Positions 42,194 through 51,976 of a DNA stretch of 64,000 nt are shown in pieces (the stretch's first letter is position 1; each line of letters starts with the position of its first letter). The notes under the pieces are model-generated. The model was not told the origin of the DNA. It was given only the letters and a program-made list of their open reading frames with translations, and made no database searches. Source of the stretch: Candidatus Rokuibacteriota bacterium (lineage in GTDB: Bacteria > Methylomirabilota > Methylomirabilia > Rokubacteriales > CSP1-6); NCBI GenBank assembly GCA_003220435.1, contig QHSL01000071.1, forward strand, positions 28,538 through 92,537, written 5' to 3'. A program made the translations under genes and the position numbers.

Positions 42194-44278
42194 ATGACGG
42201 TCGAGATCGGCAAAATCCGGAACGTGGGGGTCGTCGGTCACGGTGGCGTCGGTAAGACGTCGCTGGTCGAGGCGCTGCTGTTCGCGGCGGGCGCCGTGAC
42301 GCGCCTGGGCCGCGTGGACGACGGCTCGACGACCACCGACTTCGATCCTGACGAAATCAAGCGGAAGATCTCCATCAACACCTCGATCGCCTACTGTGAC
42401 TGGAAGGGCCATCGGATCAACCTCGTCGACACCCCCGGATACGGCGACTTCATCGCCGATGCCCGCGCCGGGCTCCGGGTGGTCGAGGCGGCGGTGGTGG
42501 TGGTCGACGCCGTCGCCGGCGTCCAGGTGCAGACCGAGAAGGTCTGGAAGTTCGCGACCGAGTTCAACCTGCCGCGCGTGGTCGTCGTGAACCGTCTCGA
42601 CCGCGAGCGGTCGGACTTCTTCCGCACGCTCGAATCGCTCGGCCGGCGGCTCAAGGGGCGGCTGGTCGCGCTCCACATCCCCTTGGGCGAGGAGTCCGGC
42701 TTCAAGGGCTTCGTCGACCTCGTCAAGATGAAGGCCGTCACCGTCGCCGGCGGCAAGCCGACCGAGGGCGAGATTCCGGCCGACCTGGCCGACCGGGCCA
42801 AGGAGCATCGCGAGAAGCTCGTGGAGGCCGCCGCCGAGACCGACGACGACCTGCTCAGCAAGTATCTCGACGAGGGCTCGCTGGGCGAGCCCGAGATGCT
42901 CAAGGCGCTGCGCGCGGGCATCGCCCAGGGCAAGCTGGTGCCGGTCGTGTGCGGCGCCGTCGTGAAGTCGATCGGCGTCCACGCGCTGCTCGACCTGATC
43001 GTCGATTCGCTCCCGTCGCCGGCGGACCGTGGCGAGATCACCGGCACCGACCTCAAGGCGAAGGCGGAGGGTTCCCGGGCCGCCGAACCGAAGGCGCCGG
43101 TGGCGGCGCTCGTCTTCAAGACGCTCAGCGACCCGCACATCGGCAAGCTCTCGCTGTTCCGCGTCCTGAGCGGCACCCTCCGGGCCGACTCGACGCTGCT
43201 GAACCCGCACCGCGGCGCCCGCGAGCGCATGGGCCACGTCTCGTGGCTCCAGGGCAAGACCCAGAAGAACGTCGAGGCGCTCGGCCCCGGCGAGATCGGC
43301 GTCGCCCAGAAGCTGAAGGAGACGCTGACCGGCGACACGCTCGCCGACGAGGCGCATCCCTTCGAAGTGCCCCGCATCACGTTCCCGGAGGCCGCGATCT
43401 CGTTCGCGATCCAGCCCAAGACACGCGGCGACGAGGACAAGATCTCGACCGCGCTGGCGCGGATCGCGGAGGAGGACCCGACCGTCCACTACCACTTCGA
43501 CCCGGAGACGAAGCAGCTGCTGGTGTCCGGCGTCGGAAGCCTCCACGTCGAGATGGTCGTCGAGCGCATGAAGCGCAAGTACAACGTCGACGTCCTCCTG
43601 CTGCCGCCGCGCATCCCTTACAAGGAGACCGTGAAGGGGCGCGCCGAAGGGCAGGGGAAGTACAAGAAGCAGACCGGCGGCCGCGGCCAGTACGGCGACA
43701 CCTGGCTGCGGGTCGAGCCGATGGCGCGTGGCGGCGGGTTCGAGTTCGTCGACGACGTCTTCGGCGGCGCGGTGCCGCGCAACTTCATCCCCTCGGTCGA
43801 GAAGGGTGTCCGCGATTGTATGAAGAAGGGGATCCTCGCCGGCTACCCGGTGGTGGACATGAAGGTCACGCTCTACGACGGTTCCTCCCACGACGTCGAC
43901 TCCTCCGACATGGCGTTCCAGATCGCCGCCTCGATGGGGCTGCAGAAGGTCTTCATGGACGCCCACCCGATCCTGCTCGAGCCGATCATGAACGTCGAGG
44001 TGACCACGCCGGCCGACCACGCCGGCGACGTCATCGGCGATCTCAACTCCCGGCGTGGCCGCATCGTCGCCATGGAGCCCGCGGGCGAGACCGCGGTCGT
44101 GCGCGCGGTGGCGCCGATGGCCGAGATGCTCACCTACGAGTCGAGCCTGCGCTCGATGACGGGCGGCCGCGGCGGCTACTCGATGGAGTTCTCGCACTAC
44201 GAAGAGGTGCCGGCGTTCCTGGCCGACAAGGTCGTCAAGGAAGCGAAGGCCGACAAGGAGAAAGCCGAGAAGCACTAG
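42194..44278 (+). CDS. Elongation factor G paralogue (EF-G2-type GTPase)
   Basis: A 694-residue translational GTPase. G1 is GHGGVGKTS, G3 is DTPGYGDF and G4 is NRLD. Domains II to V follow, with the C-terminal EFSHYEEVP. The G1 differs from canonical EF-G (AHIDAGKTT), placing it with the EF-G-like or FusA2 group rather than the main translocase. No rpsL, rpsG or tuf genes are next to it, in contrast to canonical fusA. Its role (ribosome recycling, stress translation) is not known from sequence. A GGAGG ribosome site precedes the ATG. Confidence 0.9.
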   Translation: MTVEIGKIRNVGVVGHGGVGKTSLVEALLFAAGAVTRLGRVDDGSTTTDFDPDEIKRKISINTSIAYCDWKGHRINLVDTPGYGDFIADARAGLRVVEAAVVVVDAVAGVQVQTEKVWKFATEFNLPRVVVVNRLDRERSDFFRTLESLGRRLKGRLVALHIPLGEESGFKGFVDLVKMKAVTVAGGKPTEGEIPADLADRAKEHREKLVEAAAETDDDLLSKYLDEGSLGEPEMLKALRAGIAQGKLVPVVCGAVVKSIGVHALLDLIVDSLPSPADRGEITGTDLKAKAEGSRAAEPKAPVAALVFKTLSDPHIGKLSLFRVLSGTLRADSTLLNPHRGARERMGHVSWLQGKTQKNVEALGPGEIGVAQKLKETLTGDTLADEAHPFEVPRITFPEAAISFAIQPKTRGDEDKISTALARIAEEDPTVHYHFDPETKQLLVSGVGSLHVEMVVERMKRKYNVDVLLLPPRIPYKETVKGRAEGQGKYKKQTGGRGQYGDTWLRVEPMARGGGFEFVDDVFGGAVPRNFIPSVEKGVRDCMKKGILAGYPVVDMKVTLYDGSSHDVDSSDMAFQIAASMGLQKVFMDAHPILLEPIMNVEVTTPADHAGDVIGDLNSRRGRIVAMEPAGETAVVRAVAPMAEMLTYESSLRSMTGGRGGYSMEFSHYEEVPAFLADKVVKEAKADKEKAEKH

Positions 44279-44316
44279 GGGAGCCGGGAGGCTCCGGGTA
44301 GAATAGGAGCGCTTCG

Positions 44317-45711
44317 ATGATCTTCCAACAAGTCCTGAACGAAGAGTCGGGGTGCCTCTCCTACCTGATCGGCTGTAGCGAGGCCGGGCGCGCCCTCATC
44401 GTCGATCCTGGCCGCGACCGGGTCCACGAATACCTTCGCCTGGCCGCGAAGAAGGGTCTCACCATCAGCCATATCGTCGAGACCCACACGCACGCCGACC
44501 ACATCTCGGGCAATCGCGACCTCGCCGAACTCACGCGCGCGCCGATCCTCGTCCACCGCGCCGCCGGCGTCGCCTTCGAGCACGGCGAGGTGAGCGACGG
44601 CGATGAGCTGCGCATCGGCAGCGTTCGCGTCCAGATCGCCCACACCCCCGGCCACACCCCCGACTCGATCTGCCTGCTGGTCACCGACCTCTCGCGCGGC
44701 GACATCCCGTGGTTCGTCCTGACCGGCGACACGTTGTTCGTGGGATCGGTTGGACGACCCGACCTCGGCGGCGCCCAGGCAGCGCAGGATTCGTGGGAGA
44801 GCCTTCGCCGCGTGCTCCTGCCCCTCGACGACAGCGTCGAGGTCTACCCGGCGCACGGCGCCGGCTCGGCGTGCGGGCGGGCGATGTCGGCGAAGTCCGG
44901 GTCGACCATCGGCTTCGAACGGCGCTTCAATCCGGCGCTCCAGTTCAAGGAGCGCGGCGCGTTCGTCGATTTCATCATGCGTGACCTCCCGCCCAAGCCG
45001 CCGTCGTTCGAGAAGATCGTCGGCAAGAACCGGGGCGTGGTGCCGCTGATGGCGGCCAAGCCCCGTCCGTACAGCGCGCGGGAGGCGTGGGAGGCCGTGC
45101 AGCGCGGCGAGATCGTGGTGGACCTGCGCGACCCGGCCACCTACGGTGAGATGCACGTCGCCGGGGCGATCAACGTGTGGATCGAGAGCCCGCAGTTCGC
45201 CGAGCGCGTCGCGGGCATGGTGCCGGCCGGGGTGCCGCTCCTGCTGCTGGCGCAGGGTCCGTCCGACCTCGAGCGCGCCGTCCAGGCGCTGGCCCGCGTG
45301 GGCGTCGACGAAGTCGTCGGATTCCTCCAGTGGGGCATGATCGAGTGGCGCAGCGAGGGTTTCTCGGTCGAGTCGGTGCCGCAGATCACGGTGCACGAGC
45401 TCACCGAGTGGCTCGAAGAGGGCCGCGACGTCGCCGTGATCGACGTCCGCGAGCACTCCGAGTGGCTCGAGGGTCACATCGAGGCCGCGCTTCACTTGCC
45501 GATGCTCGAAGCCCAGGGACGGCGGGCCGAAATACCCGCCGACCGGCCGAAGGCCGTGCTCTGCGCCGGCGGCCTCCGTTCGAGCACCGTGATCAGCGCG
45601 CTCAAGCGGCACGGCATCCAGGGCTGGTACAACGTCACGGGCGGGATGACCGCGTGGCAGCGTTCGGGATATCCCGTGGTGCGCGCCTCATCAGACAAGT
45701 CCGGCGCTTGA
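44317..45711 (+). CDS. Persulfide dioxygenase-like MBL protein with two rhodanese domains
   Basis: A 464-residue protein. The metallo-beta-lactamase domain (1-250) has THTHADH (56-62) and AHTPGHTPDS, plus the GDTLFVGSVGRPDL seen in ETHE1-type persulfide dioxygenases, which oxidise glutathione persulfide to sulfite. Two rhodanese domains follow. The first (about 255-350) lacks the active cysteine and is probably structural. The second (about 360-455) has CAGGLRS (C416) and could carry a persulfide. It precedes a YeeE/YedE transporter with a TTGA overlap, and sulfide-oxidation genes follow, so it likely handles sulfane sulfur in the cytoplasm. Confidence 0.9.
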   Translation: MIFQQVLNEESGCLSYLIGCSEAGRALIVDPGRDRVHEYLRLAAKKGLTISHIVETHTHADHISGNRDLAELTRAPILVHRAAGVAFEHGEVSDGDELRIGSVRVQIAHTPGHTPDSICLLVTDLSRGDIPWFVLTGDTLFVGSVGRPDLGGAQAAQDSWESLRRVLLPLDDSVEVYPAHGAGSACGRAMSAKSGSTIGFERRFNPALQFKERGAFVDFIMRDLPPKPPSFEKIVGKNRGVVPLMAAKPRPYSAREAWEAVQRGEIVVDLRDPATYGEMHVAGAINVWIESPQFAERVAGMVPAGVPLLLLAQGPSDLERAVQALARVGVDEVVGFLQWGMIEWRSEGFSVESVPQITVHELTEWLEEGRDVAVIDVREHSEWLEGHIEAALHLPMLEAQGRRAEIPADRPKAVLCAGGLRSSTVISALKRHGIQGWYNVTGGMTAWQRSGYPVVRASSDKSGA

Positions 45712-46874
45712 CCGGGTCCTTTGCCCCGCAGTACGCGGCCCTCTTCGGCCGTCCGTGGATCGTGTGGGGCGCCGGGGTCCTCGTGGCGACCCTCAACGTG
45801 TTCCTGTTCGCGTTCGATCGCCCGTGGACCGCGTCCGACGGGATGCGGAACTGGGGCGACTGGATGCTCACGGCCCTCGGCGCCGTGCGCCGTCCCGACC
45901 TCCTGCCGCCCTGGCTCTACTCGGGCTCGCTCCTGAATGCCGGGGTAATCGTCGGCGGCGCGATCGCCGCGCTCCTCTCGCGCGAGTTCGCGATCCGGGT
46001 GCCGGCGCGCGGCGAGCTCGTCAAGGGCGGCGTGGGCGGGTTATTGATGGGCGTGGGCGCCGTCCTCGCCTTCGGCTGCAACATCGGCGGCTTCTTCTCG
46101 GCCACGAGCGCCCTGTCGCTCTCGGGGCTCGGCATGATGCTGGGCCTCGGCGCCGGCGCCTTCCTCGGCCTGCGATATCTGCTCTGGGAAGTCGCGCACC
46201 GGCCGCGCTGGTCCCGCGGCGGCGGGCGGATCTACCTCCAGACGGCGGACGACGCGCCGGGGCGTCAGCCCTGGGCGGGCGTGATCGCGCTCGTCCTGGT
46301 CGCGGCGGTGCTGGTCGCCTACGCGCGCGCGGGGTACGGGACGCAGTCCGTCTTCCTGCTGTTTGGCGGCGCGTTCGGCGTGATCTTCCAGCGCTCGCGC
46401 TTCTGCCTGGTGCGCGCCTTTCGCGAGCCGTTCATGTCCGGCGACGCCGAGCACACGCGGGCGGCGGCGCTGGCGCTGGTCGTGTCCACGCTCGGCTTTA
46501 CGATCTTGAAATTCGGCGACCTGAAGGACAAGAGCGAGTGGGTGTTCCCGGCCGCGGGGCTCGGCTCGCTCGCCGGCGGGCTTGCCTTCGGCGTCGGGAT
46601 GACGCTCGCGGGCGGCTGCGGCGCGGGCTCCCTGTGGCGGGCCGGCGAGGGCCAGGTGAAGCTCTGGGCCGCCGTAGCGTGCTTCGCCGCCGGCGCGTCC
46701 CTCGCGCGGCTGGTCGCGGCGCAGACCGGCCTCCTCGGGAAGCTCGGCGCGGCCGTCTTCCTGCCGTCGTCGCTCGGCTGGGGCGGCGCGATCGTGTTGA
46801 TCGTCGCGATCGCCCTCGGGTGGGCTATGCTGGCGACCTGGAACGAATCGACCGGCCGGTTCAGCGCGGTCTAG
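45708..46874 (+). CDS. YeeE/YedE-family (thiosulfate/sulfur) membrane transporter
   Basis: A 388-residue polytopic membrane protein of the YeeE/YedE (TsuA-like) family, with the duplicated repeats FGCNIGGFFSATSALS and LAGGCGAGSLWRAGEG, in which a cysteine near a glycine-rich loop is thought to pass sulfur species. About ten helices are visible. The TTG start overlaps the dioxygenase TGA; no ATG or GTG is available in frame before the hydrophobic part. The family moves thiosulfate or related sulfur compounds into the cytoplasm. Its pairing with a rhodanese-containing dioxygenase suggests import of sulfane sulfur. Confidence 0.87.
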   Translation: MTGSFAPQYAALFGRPWIVWGAGVLVATLNVFLFAFDRPWTASDGMRNWGDWMLTALGAVRRPDLLPPWLYSGSLLNAGVIVGGAIAALLSREFAIRVPARGELVKGGVGGLLMGVGAVLAFGCNIGGFFSATSALSLSGLGMMLGLGAGAFLGLRYLLWEVAHRPRWSRGGGRIYLQTADDAPGRQPWAGVIALVLVAAVLVAYARAGYGTQSVFLLFGGAFGVIFQRSRFCLVRAFREPFMSGDAEHTRAAALALVVSTLGFTILKFGDLKDKSEWVFPAAGLGSLAGGLAFGVGMTLAGGCGAGSLWRAGEGQVKLWAAVACFAAGASLARLVAAQTGLLGKLGAAVFLPSSLGWGGAIVLIVAIALGWAMLATWNESTGRFSAV

Positions 46875-46893
46875 CGAATTCGAGGAGGCGAGA

Positions 46894-48147
46894 ATGAGTC
46901 ACTGGACGCGCAGACACTTCCTCGGGACGTCGGGAATCGGACTCGGCCTGCTGGCGGCGGGTTGCGCACCCACGGTCTCGGACTTCGCGCAGAAGTCGGG
47001 CCGGCGGGTCGTCGTGATCGGCGGTGGCTGGGGGGGCGCGACGGCGGCTAAATACGTGCGTCTGGCCGATCCATCGATCGAGGTCGTCCTGCTGGAGCCG
47101 AACAAAGAATTCGTGTCGTGCCCGTTCAGCAACCTCGTGCTGAGCGGTGTGCGCTCGATCGACAGCATCAGCTTCGGCTACGGCGGGCTCCGGGCCCGCG
47201 GCGTGCGTGTCCTGCACGAGGCGGCGACCGCGATCGAGCCCGACGCCCGGCGGGTGAAGGTGGGTGACGGCTACATCCAGTACGACCGGCTCATCGTCTC
47301 ACCCGGTGTCGAGTTCCAGTGGGAGCAGGTCGAGGGGCTGGCGGCGGCGCAAGACCGCGTGCTCCACGCCTGGAAGGCGGGGCCGCAGACTGTCGCGCTG
47401 GCGAAGCAGCTGCAGTCGATGGCCGACGGTGGCGTGTTCGTGCTGACGATCCCGCCGGCCGCCTATCGCTGCCCGCCCGGCCCGTACGAGCGCGCGTGTC
47501 AGGTCGCGTGGTATCTGCAGACCAACAAGCCGAAGTCCAAGCTCATCGTGCTCGACGCCAACCCGAACGTCATCTCGAAAACGGGACTCTTCCGGGCCGC
47601 CTGGACGAAGTACCCGAACCTCGAGTACCGCGGCTCCAACAAGGTCGTGAAGGTCGACCCTGGCGTGCGCGAGGTGACGACGGAGCTCGGCGACAAGGTG
47701 AAGTACGACGTGGTGAACCTGATCCCGCCGCAGCGCGCCGGGACGATCGTGGTCAGCGCGGATCTGGTCGGCGCGGACAAGCGCTGGTGCGAGGTCAACC
47801 ACCTGACCTACGAGTCGGTGAAGCACAAGAACGTGCACGTGATCGGCGACTCCACCACCGGGCTGCCGGTGCCGAAGTCGGGGAACATCGCGAACGCGAT
47901 GGGCAAGATCTGCGCGGTCGCGGTCACCCGGATGCTCAACGACAAGCCGGTGCCCGCGATGGCGCCGGGCAACACGTGCTACAGCTGGGTGAGCGACCGC
48001 GAGGCGATCGCGGTCGTGAACAGCTACAAGATCGACGGCGACAAGGTCGTGCAGATCGAGCAGAAGCTCACCCCCGGCCAGTCGGAGGCGTGGGCGCAGA
48101 ACGCGGTCGGCTGGGCCACCAGCATCTGGCAGGACATCCTCGGTTAG
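46894..48147 (+). CDS. fccB: Flavocytochrome c sulfide dehydrogenase, flavoprotein subunit
   Basis: A 417-residue exported flavoprotein with a Tat signal (RRHFLG) and LLAAGC, possibly a lipobox. The FAD motif is VVIGGGWGGATAAKYV (about 39-54). Cysteines in SCPFSNLVLSG, RCPPGPYERAC and NTCYSWVS correspond to those of FccB, including the redox disulfide beside the flavin. It oxidises sulfide to sulfur or polysulfide in the periplasm and passes electrons to the cytochrome subunit encoded next. A GAGGAGG ribosome site precedes the ATG. Confidence 0.93.
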   Translation: MSHWTRRHFLGTSGIGLGLLAAGCAPTVSDFAQKSGRRVVVIGGGWGGATAAKYVRLADPSIEVVLLEPNKEFVSCPFSNLVLSGVRSIDSISFGYGGLRARGVRVLHEAATAIEPDARRVKVGDGYIQYDRLIVSPGVEFQWEQVEGLAAAQDRVLHAWKAGPQTVALAKQLQSMADGGVFVLTIPPAAYRCPPGPYERACQVAWYLQTNKPKSKLIVLDANPNVISKTGLFRAAWTKYPNLEYRGSNKVVKVDPGVREVTTELGDKVKYDVVNLIPPQRAGTIVVSADLVGADKRWCEVNHLTYESVKHKNVHVIGDSTTGLPVPKSGNIANAMGKICAVAVTRMLNDKPVPAMAPGNTCYSWVSDREAIAVVNSYKIDGDKVVQIEQKLTPGQSEAWAQNAVGWATSIWQDILG

Positions 48148-48150
48148 CGC

Positions 48151-48168
48151 GGCGATATAGGCGATATA
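48151..48168 (+). repeat. Two tandem 9-bp units before fccA
   Basis: GGCGATATA occurs twice head to tail just upstream of the AAGGAGA ribosome site of the cytochrome gene. The AT-rich stretch may keep the ribosome site unstructured; otherwise its role is unknown. Confidence 0.6.
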
Positions 48169-48180
48169 AAGGAGAACGCG

Positions 48181-48765
48181 ATGCCGACCCTCGTCAGCCT
48201 CCTGCTCCTGCTCCTCCTCGCCCCCGCCGTCGCCGCCGGACCGCTCGACGCGCCGGGCGCCACCAGCGCGCTCGCCTGCAGCGCCTGCCACGGCTTGGGC
48301 GGCCAGAGCCCGTCGAACACCATGCCGATCATCGCCGGGATCACGCCCTGGTACTTCAAGAAGGCGATCCAGGACTATGCGGCCGGCAAGCGGCCGTCGC
48401 CCGAGATGGAGCCCTACGCGAAGATGGTCGTGCAGTTCGGCGTTGACGAGATCGCCGCGTACTTCGCGGGCCAGCCACGCACGCCGTCCTCGGTCAAGCT
48501 CGACGCGGCGGCGGTCGAGCGCGGGCGCGCCGCGGCCGCGCAGTGTACCGTTTGCCACGGTGTCTCCGGCAAGGGCGACGCGTCCAAGAGCGTTCCCGAT
48601 CTGACGGGCCAGCCGCCCGGCTACCTGCGCAACCAGATGCTGTTGTTCAAGAGCGATCGGCGGAGCCCCGGCGACGACACGCTCAAGGCCGTGAAGGCGC
48701 TGATGAAGACCATCCCGGACGAGCAGTTCGCCGACCTGGCCGCATACTGGTCGAGCGTCAGGTAA
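48181..48765 (+). CDS. fccA: Dihaem cytochrome c, partner of flavocytochrome c
   Basis: A 194-residue periplasmic protein with a signal peptide (about 1-19) and two class I cytochrome domains, each with CxxCH (CSACH near 31 and CTVCH near 122). Distal methionines are likely in NTMPIIAG and NQMLLF-type loops. It matches the dihaem subunit FccA that accepts electrons from the FccB flavin. The order fccB-fccA is reversed compared with many purple sulfur bacteria. An AAGGAGA ribosome site precedes the ATG. Confidence 0.9.
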   Translation: MPTLVSLLLLLLLAPAVAAGPLDAPGATSALACSACHGLGGQSPSNTMPIIAGITPWYFKKAIQDYAAGKRPSPEMEPYAKMVVQFGVDEIAAYFAGQPRTPSSVKLDAAAVERGRAAAAQCTVCHGVSGKGDASKSVPDLTGQPPGYLRNQMLLFKSDRRSPGDDTLKAVKALMKTIPDEQFADLAAYWSSVR

Positions 48766-48802
48766 CTGCACTGATCGCTCCCGGGCGCGACGGACGGAAC
48801 GC

Positions 48803-50377
48803 GTGACGCTCGCGCTCACGTCCACGCTCCTCGGCGTCGGGTTCCTCAGCGCATTCTTCGCCGGGCTCCTCGGCATCGGCGGCGCGCTGGTCATGATTCC
48901 GCTGCTGCTCTACGTGCCCCCGCTCGTGGGCGTCGGCCAGCTCGACATCAAGGCCGTCGCGGGCATCACGATGGCCGAGGTGTTCGTGGCGGCGCTGTTC
49001 GGTTTTCTGGCGCACCGGCGGCACCGTACGGTCAATTCCCAGATCGCGGCCGTCGGCGGCGTGGCCAGCACCGCGGGATCGTTCGTGGGCGCGCTCCTGT
49101 CCAAGACGGTCGACGATACGTGGCTGCTGCTCGTGTTCGCTGCCATCGCCACGGTCGGCGCGGCGCTGATCCTGCTCCCGGGCGGGCTGGAGGAGGTCTC
49201 CGCGACGGGAGACGCCCCGCGCTACAGCTCGCTGCGGATCGCCGTCGTCTCCGGCGGCGTCGGCCTGGCGGCGGGGTTCGTGGGTGCGGGCGGCGCTTTC
49301 CTCCTGGTGCCGCTGCTGGTCGTGGTCGTCGGCGTGCCCATCCGCGCGACGATCGGAAGCTCGCTCGGCATTACCGCGCTGTCCGCGACCGCTGGGTTCC
49401 TCGGCAAGCTGGTGTCCCACCAGATTCCCTTCGGCCCGGCGCTCGTGGTGGCGGTCGGCGCGATCCCCGGCGCTCAGCTCGGCGCCATGGTGAGCCGACA
49501 CGTCAGCAGCAGGCACCTCAAGCAGGCGCTCTCGATCACGATCGTGGCGGCCGCGGTGCGCGTGTGGTGGGACGTGTTCGGGCCGATCGCGCTCGTCACG
49601 ATCCCGGTGGGATTTGCCCTGGGACTGGTGCTGGGCGCGACGGGGATGGGCAGCGGCGTCCTGATCGTGCCGCTGTCGTACGCGGTGCTCGATCTCGACT
49701 ACTCCCACGCGGTCGCGCTCGCCCTGATCTGCACGATCATCGCCCGGAGCTTCGGCGTGCTGACCTACCGTGGGTGGAGACGGGTCCGGTGGACGCCCGT
49801 TCTCCTCTACGGGCTGGTGGGCGCGCTCGGGGCAGTGCTCGGCGCCCGCATGGTGTACACGGCTCCCGCCGCCGTCCAATCCGCGTACCCGTACGTCCTC
49901 GCCGGCATCCTCCTGGTGCTGGCGCTGCTGCTGGCGGGCAACGTGTTGGTCTGGCCGAGCGACGGAGGCGGAGACAGCGCGCCGCCCGGGCGGGTGACGC
50001 CGCTCGCGGTCGCGCACGACGTGGCGACTCAGCTGGCGGTCTCCGGGCTGGTCGGGCTGACCGCCATCGGCAGCGGGAGCCTGGTGATCTTCTCCCAGTT
50101 CCGGATGTTCCAGGTGCCGGTGGTCGACGCCCTCGAGTCGGCGTTCGTGCTCGCCATGATGATGGTCGTCCCGGCGGGTGTCACGCACCTGGTCCTGGGC
50201 AGCGTCGACTGGCGGTTCGTCGGGCTGCTGACGGCGGGCGCGATGGTCGGGTCGGTCGTGAGCCCGTCGGCCGGCCGTCTCGTCCGGACGCGGACGGTGA
50301 ACCTCGTGCTGGCGGGCTTCGTCGTGATCGGCGCGGTCCTGACCGTGCTGCGGGCGATGGCGACCGGCGGGAGCTGA
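48803..50377 (+). CDS. Double-length TauE/SafE (TSUP) anion exporter
   Basis: A 524-residue membrane protein, about twice the usual 250-residue TSUP length. The first half has GFLSAFFAGLLGIGGALVMIPLLLY and a second GFVGAGGAFLLVPLLV. The second half repeats the pattern (LGATGMGSGVLIVPLSYAV, LTAIGSGSLVIFS). So it looks like an internal duplication or fusion of two TSUP units, with about 14-16 helices. The family exports sulfite, sulfoacetate or related anions. The GTG start follows the cytochrome gene and the stop lies 4 bases before the SoeB-like gene, suggesting sulfite handling. Confidence 0.87.
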   Translation: MTLALTSTLLGVGFLSAFFAGLLGIGGALVMIPLLLYVPPLVGVGQLDIKAVAGITMAEVFVAALFGFLAHRRHRTVNSQIAAVGGVASTAGSFVGALLSKTVDDTWLLLVFAAIATVGAALILLPGGLEEVSATGDAPRYSSLRIAVVSGGVGLAAGFVGAGGAFLLVPLLVVVVGVPIRATIGSSLGITALSATAGFLGKLVSHQIPFGPALVVAVGAIPGAQLGAMVSRHVSSRHLKQALSITIVAAAVRVWWDVFGPIALVTIPVGFALGLVLGATGMGSGVLIVPLSYAVLDLDYSHAVALALICTIIARSFGVLTYRGWRRVRWTPVLLYGLVGALGAVLGARMVYTAPAAVQSAYPYVLAGILLVLALLLAGNVLVWPSDGGGDSAPPGRVTPLAVAHDVATQLAVSGLVGLTAIGSGSLVIFSQFRMFQVPVVDALESAFVLAMMMVVPAGVTHLVLGSVDWRFVGLLTAGAMVGSVVSPSAGRLVRTRTVNLVLAGFVVIGAVLTVLRAMATGGS

Positions 50378-50381
50378 GCGC

Positions 50382-51944
50382 GTGCGCTACGGGTTCGTCA
50401 TCGATCAGCGCCGCTGCATCGGCTGTCACGCCTGCACGGTCGCGTGCAAAGAGGAGAACCGGGTGCCGCTCGGCGCGTTCCGCACCTGGGTGAAGTACGT
50501 CGAGCGCGGCACCTTCCCGCAGACCCGCCGCTACTTCTCGGTCCTGCGATGTAACCACTGCGACGACGCGCCGTGCGTCACCATCTGCCCGACGGTGGCG
50601 CTCTACCGCCGCCCGGACGGGATCGTGGACTTCGACTCGTCCCGGTGCGTCGGCTGTAAGGGCTGCATGCAAGCCTGCCCCTACGACGCGCTGTACATCG
50701 ATCCGGACACGCACACCGCGGCCAAGTGCAACTACTGTGCGCACCGGGTGGAGGTCGGGCTCGAGCCCGCCTGTGTGATCGTGTGCCCCGAGCAGGCGAT
50801 CATCGCGGGCGACCTGGACGACCCGGCGTCCACGATCGCCCGTATCGTCGACCGCGAGCCGGTGCAGGTGAGGAAGGCCGAGCAGGGGACGCGTCCCAAG
50901 GTCTTCTACCTCGGCGCCGACGCCTCCGCGCTCTCGCCCGAGCTTCAGACGCCGTCCGACCAGTACCTCTGGGCACAGCGGCCGCGCGAGGAGGTCGACC
51001 TCGTGAGGATGGTCACCTCGGTGCAGCCGAGAAGCGGTCCCGGCGCCGGCGCGCTGAGCCGGTCCGTCTACGACGTACCCCACCAGGTGCGGCCCTGGGG
51101 CTGGCGGGTCGCCGCCTACCTGTGGACGAAGTCCATCGCCGCGGGTGTGCTGCTCGTCGCCGCCCTCGCCGGCACCGGGGGTTGGGGAGGTCTCCTCGGG
51201 ATCGGTGCACCGGCGATCAGCCTGCTCTTTCTGATCCTTACGACCGCGTTGCTGATCCTCGACCTCAAGCGTGCCGACCGTTTCGCGTACGTGCTTCTCA
51301 AACCCAACTGGCGATCATGGCTCGTGCGGGGCGCCTGGATCCTGATGGCGTTCGGCATGGTTGCCGCCGTGTGGCTGATCGGCGGCCTGAGCGATCGCGG
51401 CGACATCGTGAGCGCGGTCTTCGTGCCGGCGGTGCTCTTGGCGCTCGCCGCCGCGGGGTACAGCGCGTTCCTGTTCGGGCAGGCCGAGGGGCGCGACTTC
51501 TGGCAGAGCCCGCTCGTGCTTCCGCATCTGATCGTCGCCGCGCTGGCGGCGGGCAGCGCGACGCTCCTGCTCGCCTCGCTCGTCTGGCGGACCGGGGCAC
51601 CGGCCGCGGGCCGCTACGTCTTCCATCCGGCCGACGTGCTCGGCCCGCTGATGGTGCTGTCGCTCCTCGCCAACGCCGTGCTGCTGGCGATCGAGCTCGG
51701 GAGTCACCACCCCGTACGCGACGTCGCCAAGGCTGCGATGCTGATCACGCGCGGAGGTTACCGCGCGCGCTTCTGGGCCGGCGTGGTCCTGGCCGGGACC
51801 GTCGCGCCGATCGCCTTCGTGATGGCGGACCTCGCCCTCACGCTGCCGGCCCTGAGCCAGCTCGCCGCGGTCCTGACACTGGGCGGCCTTTGGCTGTGGG
51901 AGGACCTGTGGGTGAAGGCCGGTCAATCCATTCCGTTGAGCTGA
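50382..51944 (+). CDS. Fused Fe-S and NrfD-type membrane subunit of SoeABC-like molybdoenzyme
   Basis: A 520-residue protein. Residues 1-190 form a ferredoxin-like electron-transfer subunit with four cysteine clusters (CIGCHACTVAC, CNHCDDAPCVTIC, CVGCKGCMQAC, CNYCAH plus a final C). Residues about 240-515 hold about eight helices of the NrfD/PsrC quinone-reacting type. In most organisms these are separate genes (SoeB and SoeC, or PsrB and PsrC). The fusion means electrons from the catalytic subunit can pass to the quinone pool within one chain. The GTG start is 4 bases after the TSUP gene. Confidence 0.92.
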   Translation: MRYGFVIDQRRCIGCHACTVACKEENRVPLGAFRTWVKYVERGTFPQTRRYFSVLRCNHCDDAPCVTICPTVALYRRPDGIVDFDSSRCVGCKGCMQACPYDALYIDPDTHTAAKCNYCAHRVEVGLEPACVIVCPEQAIIAGDLDDPASTIARIVDREPVQVRKAEQGTRPKVFYLGADASALSPELQTPSDQYLWAQRPREEVDLVRMVTSVQPRSGPGAGALSRSVYDVPHQVRPWGWRVAAYLWTKSIAAGVLLVAALAGTGGWGGLLGIGAPAISLLFLILTTALLILDLKRADRFAYVLLKPNWRSWLVRGAWILMAFGMVAAVWLIGGLSDRGDIVSAVFVPAVLLALAAAGYSAFLFGQAEGRDFWQSPLVLPHLIVAALAAGSATLLLASLVWRTGAPAAGRYVFHPADVLGPLMVLSLLANAVLLAIELGSHHPVRDVAKAAMLITRGGYRARFWAGVVLAGTVAPIAFVMADLALTLPALSQLAAVLTLGGLWLWEDLWVKAGQSIPLS

Positions 51945-51976
51945 CGCCCGCGCGCGACTTTGAACAGAGGGAACGC

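Noticed and set aside
42179..44275. 698-codon minus-strand frame opposite EF-G2
   Set aside because: The plus strand encodes an intact translational GTPase over the same bases; the reverse frame has no domain.
44280..44295. Perfect 6-bp hairpin between the EF-G2 gene and the persulfide dioxygenase gene
   Set aside because: Too short and without a T-run to call a terminator; it also sits next to a possible promoter for the following gene.
48758..50188. 476-codon minus-strand frame rich in Asp, His and Arg
   Set aside because: It is the complement of the TSUP gene and shows only shadow composition.
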